Positions 52,233-59,649 of a DNA stretch of 64,000 nucleotides are shown piece after piece. Location: the NCBI RefSeq assembly GCF_013364195.1, contig NZ_CP054918.1, positions 3,275,001 to 3,339,000 on the forward strand. The letters are read 5' to 3'. The notes beneath the pieces are model-generated. The model was not told where the DNA came from, made no database searches, and saw only the letters and a list, made by a program, of their open reading frames with translations. The stretch comes from Streptomyces sp. NA04227. GTDB lineage: Bacteria > Actinomycetota > Actinomycetes > Streptomycetales > Streptomycetaceae. Position 1 is the stretch's first letter. Every line of letters begins with the position of its first letter. Both the position numbers and the translations under genes were made by a program.

Positions 52233-52907
52233 GTGGACGACGTTCTGCGGCGCGCCCCGCTCTTCGCAGCGCTCGATGACGAGCAGGCGGCGGAGCTGCG
52301 CGCCTCCATGAGTGAGGCCACTCTGGCGCGTGGTGACGCCCTCTTCCACGAGGGCGACCCCGGCGACCGCCTGTATGTGGTCACCGAAGGCAAGGTGAAG
52401 CTCCACCGGACCTCACCGGACGGGCGCGAGAACATGCTCGCGGTGCTCGGCCCCGGCGAGCTGATCGGTGAGCTGTCGCTGTTCGACCCGGGCCCGCGTA
52501 CGGCCACGGCGACGGCGCTGACCGAGGTCAAGCTGCTCGGCCTCGGCCACGGCGACCTCCAGCCCTGGCTGAACGCCCGCCCCGAGGTGGCCGCAGCCCT
52601 GCTGCGCGCGGTGGCCCGGCGCCTGCGCAAGACCAACGACCAGATGTCGGACCTGGTGTTCTCCGACGTCCCCGGCCGGGTGGCCAGGGCGCTCCTGGAC
52701 CTGTCGCGCCGCTTCGGCGTGCAGTCCGAGGAGGGCATCCACGTGGTGCACGACCTCACCCAGGAGGAACTGGCCCAGCTGGTCGGCGCCTCCCGCGAGA
52801 CGGTCAACAAGGCACTCGCCGACTTCGCCGGACGCGGCTGGCTCCGCCTGGAGGCCCGCGCCGTCATCCTGCTCGACGTGGAACGCCTGGCCAAGCGCTC
52901 GCGCTGA
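52233..52907 (+). CDS. crp: Crp/Fnr-family regulator (cAMP receptor protein)
   Basis: A 224-aa protein from GTG 52233 behind AAGGAGAG. Cyclic-nucleotide-binding barrel in residues 1-120 (LFHEGDPGDRLYVVTEGKVK and GELIGELSLFDPGPRTATATA in short blocks; the phosphate-binding cassette PGPRTATA is typical). Winged helix at 160-215 (LTQEELAQLVGASRETVNKAL). In Streptomyces, Crp controls germination and antibiotic production. Followed by a terminator. Confidence 0.96.
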   Translation: MDDVLRRAPLFAALDDEQAAELRASMSEATLARGDALFHEGDPGDRLYVVTEGKVKLHRTSPDGRENMLAVLGPGELIGELSLFDPGPRTATATALTEVKLLGLGHGDLQPWLNARPEVAAALLRAVARRLRKTNDQMSDLVFSDVPGRVARALLDLSRRFGVQSEEGIHVVHDLTQEELAQLVGASRETVNKALADFAGRGWLRLEARAVILLDVERLAKRSR

Positions 52908-52930
52908 GCCCGGCAGATCAACCACGGACT

Positions 52931-52967
52931 GCGGCCCGCTCCTGATCACAGGAATCGGGCCGCTTTT
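52931..52967 (+). terminator. Terminator between crp and the convergent hydrolase gene
   Basis: GCGGCCCG (52931-52938) and CGGGCCGC (52956-52963) followed by TTTT; 8-bp perfect stem, 17-nt loop. Placed 24 nt after crp. Confidence 0.8.
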
Positions 52968-53035
52968 CCGTTGCGCACATGAGCGCACGAGCACCTGGGC
53001 GTCGGCCGCTCGCCCGTCGGCGGCAGCCGTTGCGG

Positions 53036-53878
53036 CTACCCGCCCTGCCCGATGATCCCGTGCTCCCGCAGGTACTCCAGCTGCGCGCGCACCGACAGTT
53101 CGGCGGCGGGCCACAGTGAACGGTCCACGTCCGCGTAGACGTAGGCCACGACCTCCGCCGCCGTCGTCAGGCCGTCCTCGACGGCGGTCTCCACCTGGGC
53201 CAGCCGGTGCGCGCGGTGGGCGAGGTAGAACTCCACCGCGCCCTGGGCGTCGTCGAGGACCGGACCGTGCCCGGGCAGGACCGTGTGGACACCGTCGTCC
53301 ACGGTCAGCGAGCGCAGCCGCCGCAGGGTGTCGAGGTAGTCGCCGAGGCGGCCGTCGGGGTGGGCCACGACGGTCGTACCGCGGCCGAGGATCGTGTCGC
53401 CGGTCAGCACCGCGCGGTCGGCGGGCAGATGGAAGCTCAGCGAGTCCGCGGTGTGGCCCGGAGTGGGGACGACCCGCAGTTCCAGGCCGTCGAGTGTGAC
53501 GACGTCGCCCTCGGCCAGGCCCTCGTCGCCGAGCCGCAGGGCCGGGTCCAGCGCCCGGACCCGGCTGCCCGTCAGCTCGGCGAAGCGGCCCGCGCCTTCG
53601 GCGTGGTCGGGGTGCCCGTGGGTGAGCAGGGTCAGCCCGACCCGCTTGCCCGCCTGTTCGGCCACCTCGATCACGCCGCGCAGGTGCCCGTCGTCCAGCG
53701 GTCCCGGGTCGATCACCACGGCCAGCTCGGAGTCCGGCTCGGAGACGATCCAGGTGTTGGTGCCGTCGAGCGTCATGGCCGAGGGGTTGGGGGCGAGGAC
53801 GTTGATCGCCCGCGCGGTCGCCGGGCCGGAGAGCGCGCCTCCGCGCGGCTGGCCGGGCAGGGCTGCGGCGTTCGTCAT
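53036..53878 (-). CDS. Metallo-beta-lactamase-fold hydrolase (LACTB2/glyoxalase II-like)
   Basis: A 280-aa protein from ATG 53878. Metal ligands: LLTHGHPDHAEG (HxHxDH), VPTPGHTADSLSF (His), AVLTGDTILG (Asp) and HTVLPGHGPVL (His). The C-terminal ~60 residues are a winged-helix-like domain as in LACTB2 ribonuclease-like enzymes. Cytoplasmic; the substrate may be a thioester or RNA. Confidence 0.9.
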   Translation of the reverse strand: MTNAAALPGQPRGGALSGPATARAINVLAPNPSAMTLDGTNTWIVSEPDSELAVVIDPGPLDDGHLRGVIEVAEQAGKRVGLTLLTHGHPDHAEGAGRFAELTGSRVRALDPALRLGDEGLAEGDVVTLDGLELRVVPTPGHTADSLSFHLPADRAVLTGDTILGRGTTVVAHPDGRLGDYLDTLRRLRSLTVDDGVHTVLPGHGPVLDDAQGAVEFYLAHRAHRLAQVETAVEDGLTTAAEVVAYVYADVDRSLWPAAELSVRAQLEYLREHGIIGQGG

Positions 53879-54042
53879 GAGGAGGATCCCCCGGTCGGGC
53901 TGTGGGACTCGGACATGGCTTCGATGGTCACAGTGTCACGCGCCCCTCGTCATCCACGCGCGCGCTTCGTTCATGAGCTCTTCGTCTTCGGCGGCGGGCC
54001 TGGCGCAGGCGTACGCCGTGCCGGGGCGGCGGGGCCCGGCGG

Positions 54043-54927
54043 TCACGAGAGGTGGGTGGTGAACTCGTCGTGCCCGGGCCAGGTCAGGACGACCGTGCCG
54101 TTCTCGACGCGGGCCTCGACGAGCACCGGGGTGAGGTCGCGGTGCGCGGCGGCCGACAGGGCCTTTGCCGCGGTGGCGTGGTCGCACAGGGTCCGCAGTG
54201 TGGCGACGGTCGGCGGGAGCATCGCCATCTCGCCCTTGTCGTATCCGGCCGCCGCGTCCTCGGGGCGTATCCAGACGGAGAGGTCGGCCTCGGTGCGTTC
54301 GCCGGCGTCGCCGTGGACCAGGGTGCGCTGGCCCGCCGGGAGGGCGGCGACGAAGAAGAAGGTGTCGTAGCGGCGCGGTTCGAACTCGGGGGTGATCCAG
54401 CGGGTCCACGCGCCGAGCAGGTCGGAGCGCAGGACCAGGCCGCGCCGGTCGAGGAACTCGGCGAAGGAGAGCTCGTGGGCGACCAGGGCGGCGCGGTCGG
54501 CCTCCCAGTCCGCGCCCGTGGTGTCGGCGACGACCGTGTCCGGCTCCGGACCGGCGAGCAGCACCCCGGCCTCTTCGTAGGTCTCGCGAACGGCCGCGCA
54601 GACGACGGCCTGTGCGGTGCTCTCGTCCACGCCGAGCCGCTCGGCCCACTCGGCCCGGCCCGGACCGGCCCAGCGGACATGGATCTCGTCGTCGCGCGGG
54701 TCGACGCCGCCGCCCGGGTACGCGTAGGCGCCGGAGGCGAAGGCCATCGAGGCGCGCCTGCGGAGCATGTGCACCTCGGGGCCGGAGCCGTCCCGCGCGT
54801 CGCGAAGGAGCATCACCGTGGCGGCCCGTTTCGCGGGCACCGGGGTGAGCTCCCCGGCGGCGAGCGCACGGATGCGCTCGGGCCACTCGGGCGGGTACGA
54901 CCGGCCGTTGGACTCAGCATTCGCCAT
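54043..54927 (-). CDS. NUDIX hydrolase (NUDT19-like)
   Basis: A 294-aa protein from ATG 54927. The N-terminal strand region (AATVMLLRDA, VHMLRRRASMAFASGAYAYPGGGVDP in short blocks) leads to the Nudix box core AAVRETYEEAGVLL. A ~50-residue insertion separates GGGVDP and the REx-EE part, as in NUDT7/19-type CoA and peroxisomal enzymes. Role probably pyrophosphate hydrolysis of CoA derivatives. Confidence 0.88.
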   Translation of the reverse strand: MANAESNGRSYPPEWPERIRALAAGELTPVPAKRAATVMLLRDARDGSGPEVHMLRRRASMAFASGAYAYPGGGVDPRDDEIHVRWAGPGRAEWAERLGVDESTAQAVVCAAVRETYEEAGVLLAGPEPDTVVADTTGADWEADRAALVAHELSFAEFLDRRGLVLRSDLLGAWTRWITPEFEPRRYDTFFFVAALPAGQRTLVHGDAGERTEADLSVWIRPEDAAAGYDKGEMAMLPPTVATLRTLCDHATAAKALSAAAHRDLTPVLVEARVENGTVVLTWPGHDEFTTHLS

Positions 54928-55046
54928 GGCCGGAGGCTATCCGGTGGGTGGGCGACGATCGAGGGCGCGTCCCTGGTCCAGCCGTACGAGAGGTCCCGGG
55001 TCCCGCCGCACGGCCGGACCCGGGAACCGCCTCGATCAGGCCTCGG

Positions 55047-55517
55047 TCAGGCCTCGGTGAGCTCGACCTGGATCTCGACCTCGACCGGTGCGTCCAGCGG
55101 CAGCACGGCCACGCCGACGGCGCTACGGGCGTGGACGCCCTTGTCCCCGAGGACGGCGCCGAGGAGTTCGCTGGCGCCGTTGATCACTCCGGGCTGGCCG
55201 GTGAAGTCGGCGGCGGAGGCGACGAAGCCGACCACCTTGACGACACGGGCGATCCGGTCGAGGTCGCCCGCGACGGACTTGACCGCTGCCAGCGCGTTGA
55301 GGGCGCAGACGGCGGCGAGTTCCTTGGCCTCCTCGGCCGTCACCTCGGCGCCGACCTTGCCGGTGACGTTCAGCTTGCCCTCGACCATGGGCACCTGGCC
55401 CGAGGTGTAGACGTACACACCGCTCTGCACGGCCGGCTGGTACGCGGCCAGCGGCGGTACCACCTCGGGCAGGCGGAGGCCGAGTTCGGCGAGCTTCGCC
55501 TCGACTGCGCCGCTCAT
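55047..55517 (-). CDS. RidA/YjgF-family protein (atypical)
   Basis: A 156-aa protein from ATG 55517. Conserved YjgF pattern: LPEVVPPLAAYQPAVQSG, VYTSGQVPMVEGKL and ALNALAAVKSVAGDLDRI, with the C-terminal block (GVHARSAVGVAVLPLDAPVEVEI) containing the Arg that binds enamine/imine intermediates in RidA. Slightly longer than standard RidA (about 130 aa). Its ATG overlaps the upstream stop by one base (TGATG). Confidence 0.9.
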   Translation of the reverse strand: MSGAVEAKLAELGLRLPEVVPPLAAYQPAVQSGVYVYTSGQVPMVEGKLNVTGKVGAEVTAEEAKELAAVCALNALAAVKSVAGDLDRIARVVKVVGFVASAADFTGQPGVINGASELLGAVLGDKGVHARSAVGVAVLPLDAPVEVEIQVELTEA

Positions 55518-55672
55518 CAGGACTTCTCCCGCTTCAGATAGGCCACGAGCTGCTCGGGGTTGGGCCCGGGCACGACCTGGACCAGCTCCCAGCCGTCCTC
55601 GCCCCAGGTGTCCAGAATCTGCTTGGTCGCGTGCACCAGAAGCGGCACGGTCGCGTATTCCCACTTGGTCAT
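55517..55672 (-). CDS. DUF4177 small protein (51 aa)
   Basis: ATG at 55672; product MTKWEYATVPLLVHATKQIL continuing with TWGEDGWELVQVVPGPN and ending YLKREKS. The KWEY...GEDGWELVQV layout is the DUF4177 pattern. It is translationally coupled to the RidA-like gene (shared base 55517). Too short for most gene finders, but the motif and the coupling make it convincing. Function unknown. Confidence 0.87.
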   Translation of the reverse strand: MTKWEYATVPLLVHATKQILDTWGEDGWELVQVVPGPNPEQLVAYLKREKS

Positions 55673-55773
55673 GGGGCCGACCCTATCGGCTGGGCCGCTC
55701 CCGCCGTCGACTGTCCACAGGCAGGCGGCCGCCGGACCGGATCCGTGCCGTCGGCCGGCCCCCGGAGCGGAAG

Positions 55774-55782
55774 TTGTCCACA
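55774..55782 (+). promoter_or_regulatory. DnaA box TTGTCCACA
   Basis: Matches the preferred Streptomyces DnaA box exactly. It is 34 bp before the TTATCCACA copy and 63 bp after a one-mismatch copy (CTGTCCACA, 55711-55719). Confidence 0.6.
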
Positions 55783-55807
55783 GGCATGCGGCCGTCCGCG
55801 GCCGAGG

Positions 55808-55816
55808 TTATCCACA
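55808..55816 (+). promoter_or_regulatory. DnaA box TTATCCACA
   Basis: Exact box, followed by GG as at the other three exact copies when read in the same direction except 32816. Intergenic, 136 bp from the DUF4177 start and 238 bp from the ArsA-like start. Confidence 0.6.
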
Positions 55817-56040
55817 GGCTCCCCACGAGGCCGCCGGTCCTGCGTACGGTGCCGTCATGATCAATCACTCGACACCCCGCCGCTGCCCGCACTCCGTACC
55901 GCACCACGATCCGCGAGCCTCACCACGACCGAACCCGCGCCCGCGAGGGAGCTCCTCGCACCGCCGCCGTCCGCACTGTGATCCTCGCCGTAGTGGGCCC
56001 GCGATCGGACGCCTCCTGCGTACTCCGGCGCGGCACTGGT

Positions 56041-56046
56041 TAGGCT
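56041..56046 (+). promoter_or_regulatory. -10 element TAGGCT, likely leaderless promoter of the first ArsA gene
   Basis: TAGGCT ends seven bases before the GTG start, so the transcription start would fall at or next to the start codon. A clear -35 is absent. The gene has no proper ribosome binding site, which fits a leaderless mRNA. Confidence 0.45.
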
Positions 56047-56053
56047 CGAAGGC

Positions 56054-57043
56054 GTGAGCAGGTTCCAGGTAGTGAGCGGCAAGGGCGGTACCGGCAAGAC
56101 CACGGTCGCCGCCGCACTGGCTCTCGCCCTCGCCTCGGAGGGCAAGCGCGCACTTCTCGTCGAAGTGGAGGGCAGGCAGGGCATCTCCCAGCTCTTCGAG
56201 ACAGAGCCGCTGCCGTACGAGGAGCGGAAGATCGCGGTCGCGCCGGGCGGCGGCGAGGTCTTCGCGCTGGCCATCGACCCGGAGTTGGCCCTGCTGGACT
56301 ACTTGCAGATGTTCTACAAGCTCGGCAGCGCGGGCCGGGCCCTGAAGAAGCTCGGCGCCATCGACTTCGCGACGACCATCGCCCCCGGCCTGCGCGATGT
56401 CCTGCTGACCGGCAAGACCTGTGAGGCGGTGCGCCGCAAGGACAAGTCCGGCCGCCACACCTACGACTACGTGGTGATGGACGCCCCGCCCACCGGCCGG
56501 ATCACCCGGTTCCTCAACGTCAACGACGAGGTGGCGGGCCTGGCCAAGATGGGCCCGATACACAACCAGGCGCAGGCCGTGATGCGCACCCTCAAGTCCC
56601 GGGACACGCAGGTGCACTTGGTCTCTCTCCTGGAGGAGATGCCCGTCCAGGAGACGGTGGACGGCATCGCGGAACTGCGCGGGGCGGGGCTGCCGGTGGG
56701 CAGGGTCATGGTGAACATGGTCCGCCCCGCGGTGCTCGACGGCCTCGCCCTGGAGCGGGTACGCGCCTCGACTCCGCGCAGCGCCATCGCCAAGTCCCTC
56801 TCGGCGGCCGGACTCGGCGGGGCCCGCCGCGGCGGCGGCGCCGAGCGGCTGGTGACACCGCTTCTGGAACAGGCCGACGAGTACGCGGAGCGGTTCGCGC
56901 TGGAGAGCGCACAGCGCGCGGTGCTCGACGGGCTCGACCTGCCGCTGCACGAACTCCCGCTCCTCGCGGGCGGATTGGACCTGGCGGGCCTGTACCGGCT
57001 CGCGAAACTCCTGCGGGCACAGGGCGTGGGTACGGAGCGATGA
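56054..57043 (+). CDS. ArsA-family P-loop ATPase (first of pair)
   Basis: A 329-aa protein from GTG 56054. Deviant Walker A SGKGGTGKTTVAA, LLVEVEGRQGIS, switch II VVMDAPPTGRITRFL and a helical C-terminal half. This family is related to Get3/ArsA. No metal-binding CxxC is visible, so arsenite transport is unlikely. It is the first of two consecutive ATPases conserved upstream of wblA in Streptomyces and Mycobacterium. It lacks a membrane segment. Confidence 0.9.
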   Translation: MSRFQVVSGKGGTGKTTVAAALALALASEGKRALLVEVEGRQGISQLFETEPLPYEERKIAVAPGGGEVFALAIDPELALLDYLQMFYKLGSAGRALKKLGAIDFATTIAPGLRDVLLTGKTCEAVRRKDKSGRHTYDYVVMDAPPTGRITRFLNVNDEVAGLAKMGPIHNQAQAVMRTLKSRDTQVHLVSLLEEMPVQETVDGIAELRGAGLPVGRVMVNMVRPAVLDGLALERVRASTPRSAIAKSLSAAGLGGARRGGGAERLVTPLLEQADEYAERFALESAQRAVLDGLDLPLHELPLLAGGLDLAGLYRLAKLLRAQGVGTER

Positions 57044-57194
57044 CAGGTACAGGGCCGGGCGCCTGGGATGACATGGCGGCCACCGGACGAAGACGGCACG
57101 CGGACGGGCCGACGACCGCCGCACGGGAAGCACGGCAACGACTCGGGTACGGACGACGGACGACCACTGCGACGGCAGGGCGGGAAGGAGTGGC

Positions 57195-58559
57195 ATGACC
57201 GGGGTGCCCCCAGGCGACGCGGCCCTGATGCCTCTGGACGACGCGCGGCGCGGACTGGACATGGACGCGCTGCTCGACGACCCGGACACCCGCATCGTCG
57301 TGTGCTGCGGCAGCGGCGGTGTCGGCAAGACGACTACGGCCGCCGCACTCGGCCTGCGCGCCGCGGAGCGCGGCCGCAAGGTGGTCGTGCTCACCATCGA
57401 CCCGGCGCGCAGGCTCGCCCAGTCGATGGGCATCGACGAGCTGGACAACACCCCGCGGCAGGTCCCCGACATCAAGGGCGACGGCGAACTGCACGCCATG
57501 ATGCTGGACATGAAGCGCACCTTCGACGAGATCGTCGAGGCGCACGCGGACGCCGACCGTGCGACGGCGATTCTGGGCAACCCCTTCTACCAGTCGCTGT
57601 CCGCCGGGTTCGCCGGTACGCAGGAGTACATGGCGATGGAGAAGCTGGGCCAGCTCCGGGCACGGGAGGAGTGGGACCTGATCGTCGTGGACACCCCGCC
57701 CTCGCGTTCGGCGCTGGACTTCCTCGACGCGCCCAAGCGGCTCGGTTCCTTCCTCGACGGAAAGCTGATCCGGCTGCTGATGGCCCCGGCGAAGATGGGC
57801 GGCCGGGCCGGGATGAAGTTCCTGAACGTCGGAATGTCCATGATGACGGGGGCGCTCGGCAAGCTGCTCGGCGGTCAACTGCTGCGTGACGTGCAGACGT
57901 TCGTGGCCGCCATGGACACGATGTTCGGCGGCTTCCGTACCCGTGCCGACGCCACCTACCGGCTGTTGCAGGCGCCGGGCACCGCCTTTCTGGTGGTGGC
58001 GGCTCCCGAGCGGGACGCGCTGCGCGAGGCGGCGTACTTCGTGGAGCGGCTCGCGGAGGAACGTATGCCGCTGGCCGGCCTTGTGCTGAACCGGGTGCAC
58101 AGCAGCGGTGCCGCGCACCTGTCGGCGGAGCGTGCGCTGGCGGCGGCGGAAAATCTTGCCGAGGCGGGCATTGTGGATCTTGGTGACGGGAAAGCTGACG
58201 GGCGTACCCCCGAAGCCGGCGACAACTCCCTTGTGGAGGAACCCGGTTCGCCTGCCTCCGCCCCGGCCTTCGGCGCCGGTGCGGCCACCGAGGACGAGGG
58301 CTCCCCCGCCGACGGACCGACCGTGGACAAGGTAACCGCCGGACTGCTGCGCCTGCATGCCGAACGTATGCAGTTGCTCGCACGGGAACAGCGCACCCGC
58401 GACCGCTTCGCCGCCCTGCACCCCGAGGTGGCGGTGACCGAAGTGGCCGCACTCCCCGGAGACGTACACGACCTGGACGGCCTCAGGGACATCGGCGAGC
58501 GACTCGCCACCACGCCCAACGGATCCGCCGGGCTCGGCACTTCACCGGACGCGGACTGA
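57195..58559 (+). CDS. ArsA-family P-loop ATPase (second of pair) with acidic insertion
   Basis: A 454-aa protein from ATG 57195. P-loop CCGSGGVGKTTTAAA, VLTIDPARRLAQS, switch II VVDTPPSRSALDFL. Residues about 335-375 form an Ala/Gly/Pro/Glu low-complexity insertion (PASAPAFGAGAATEDEGSPA). The pair likely forms a heterodimer, as the two-ATPase arrangement is conserved. The start is 151 bp after the first ATPase stop with no terminator between. Confidence 0.9.
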   Translation: MTGVPPGDAALMPLDDARRGLDMDALLDDPDTRIVVCCGSGGVGKTTTAAALGLRAAERGRKVVVLTIDPARRLAQSMGIDELDNTPRQVPDIKGDGELHAMMLDMKRTFDEIVEAHADADRATAILGNPFYQSLSAGFAGTQEYMAMEKLGQLRAREEWDLIVVDTPPSRSALDFLDAPKRLGSFLDGKLIRLLMAPAKMGGRAGMKFLNVGMSMMTGALGKLLGGQLLRDVQTFVAAMDTMFGGFRTRADATYRLLQAPGTAFLVVAAPERDALREAAYFVERLAEERMPLAGLVLNRVHSSGAAHLSAERALAAAENLAEAGIVDLGDGKADGRTPEAGDNSLVEEPGSPASAPAFGAGAATEDEGSPADGPTVDKVTAGLLRLHAERMQLLAREQRTRDRFAALHPEVAVTEVAALPGDVHDLDGLRDIGERLATTPNGSAGLGTSPDAD

Positions 58560-58928
58560 GCGGACGGCCGCCGCATTCGGTATCGGCATCGACATCGGCG
58601 CACCCGGGACCATGCCCGTACGGCATCAAGCTCTTGGCGGCACGGCACCGCACAACCGAACGCACGACACCGCACAACAGAACACCGATGGACGCATCAC
58701 GGGCAGCTGGACGCGTCACGGCAGCGCGCACCGCCGCACAATGCAACACGACAGAACGACGCAGCACGGCAGAACTCAGCGCACCACCGCAGCGCACCGC
58801 ACGACACGGCGTGCGGCCGTGCGGCACCACGTCGGCCTGCCGACGCCGACGTACCGGGCAGCGTGGGCCCTGGCACCGAACTCTCCGGCGCCGCACGTGC
58901 GATGTGGGTGCCGGTACCGACGGTCGGT
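58560..58928. other. A/C-rich repetitive intergenic region between convergent ATPase and wblA genes
   Basis: 369 bp without a gene. It has repeated ACCGCACAAC (58647, 58669) and many ACGAC, GCACC and CGCACGACAC words, a degenerate array 3' of wblA. No clear terminator. Confidence 0.55.
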
Positions 58929-59267
58929 TCAGCCGACCGCCGCGTAACTCTCGAAGACCTCGTCGTCCTCCAGGGACAACAGGCCCGTACCGCGCTCGTA
59001 CTCGGAGCGTGCGGTTTCGAGAAGTCTGCGCCACGACGTGACCGTGGGCCGGCGTCGCAGCAGCGCACGGCGCTCCCGCTCGGTCATCCCGCCCCACACG
59101 CCGAATTCGACGCGATTGTCGAGCGCATCGGCCAGACATTCAGTGCGCACCGGACATCCGGTGCAGACCGCCTTGGCCCTGTTCTGCGCTGCTCCTTGAA
59201 CGAACAGTTCATCCGGATCGGTAGTGCGGCAGGCCGCCTGCGCACTCCAGTCGGTTACCCAGCCCAT
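58929..59267 (-). CDS. wblA: WblA, WhiB-family [4Fe-4S] regulator
   Basis: A 112-aa protein from ATG 59267. Four conserved cysteines at 13, 35, 38 and 44 (AACRTT, VCTGCPVRTEC), the G(V/I)WGG turn (FGVWGGMTERERR) and a basic C-terminal segment. Length and sequence match WblA of S. coelicolor (SCO3579) from memory. It is a pleiotropic down-regulator of antibiotic production and needed for sporulation. Alone, leftward. Confidence 0.96.
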   Translation of the reverse strand: MGWVTDWSAQAACRTTDPDELFVQGAAQNRAKAVCTGCPVRTECLADALDNRVEFGVWGGMTERERRALLRRRPTVTSWRRLLETARSEYERGTGLLSLEDDEVFESYAAVG

Positions 59268-59649
59268 ACCGGCGCCGTCCTCTCCCGAATCGAGGCTCCC
59301 CCACGGCGGCAGCGGCATATGCACCGCTACCAGTTGAGGACGTTACGGAACGTGGGCAGAGCGCAACACCCCCTGCGGGCCCAAAGTTGCATGGCCCGAA
59401 CGGACTATGGGTACGCGGCAGATCACCCAACGGAGTGAGCCGAGGGCATACGCGACAAGCCCGACAAAGCGGGGCAGTTCGGGATGCTCAAAAAGGACGC
59501 GGGGGGACGCTTGGGTGAGATTCGGGCGGGAGCCACCGGATTCGGGGACGGTGGGGGGCGCCACAAGGCTTCATTGCCGTGACAGTTGAGAGCAGCTTAG
59601 GCCAAGGGATATACGCCTGTCCGGCGTTTGGGAACGTAGGCTGGCCCCC
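59268..59649. other. wblA/PBP divergent promoter region
   Basis: 382 bp containing the wblA promoter (not recognised) and a TAGGCT -10 for the PBP gene. No gene. Confidence 0.5.
59637..59642 (+). promoter_or_regulatory. -10 element TAGGCT, likely leaderless promoter of the PBP gene
   Basis: TAGGCT ends seven bases before ATG 59650, with no ribosome binding site between. This places transcription at or next to the start codon, as for the first ArsA gene. Confidence 0.45.

Larger units (their letters stand above)
55673..56053. other. Divergent intergenic region with three DnaA-type boxes
   Basis: 381 bp. It holds CTGTCCACA (55711), TTGTCCACA (55774) and TTATCCACA (55808), all in the same orientation. 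The first two lie in a 24-bp near-perfect direct repeat (TGTCCACAGGCA then GCGGCCG). No gene. Confidence 0.65.
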
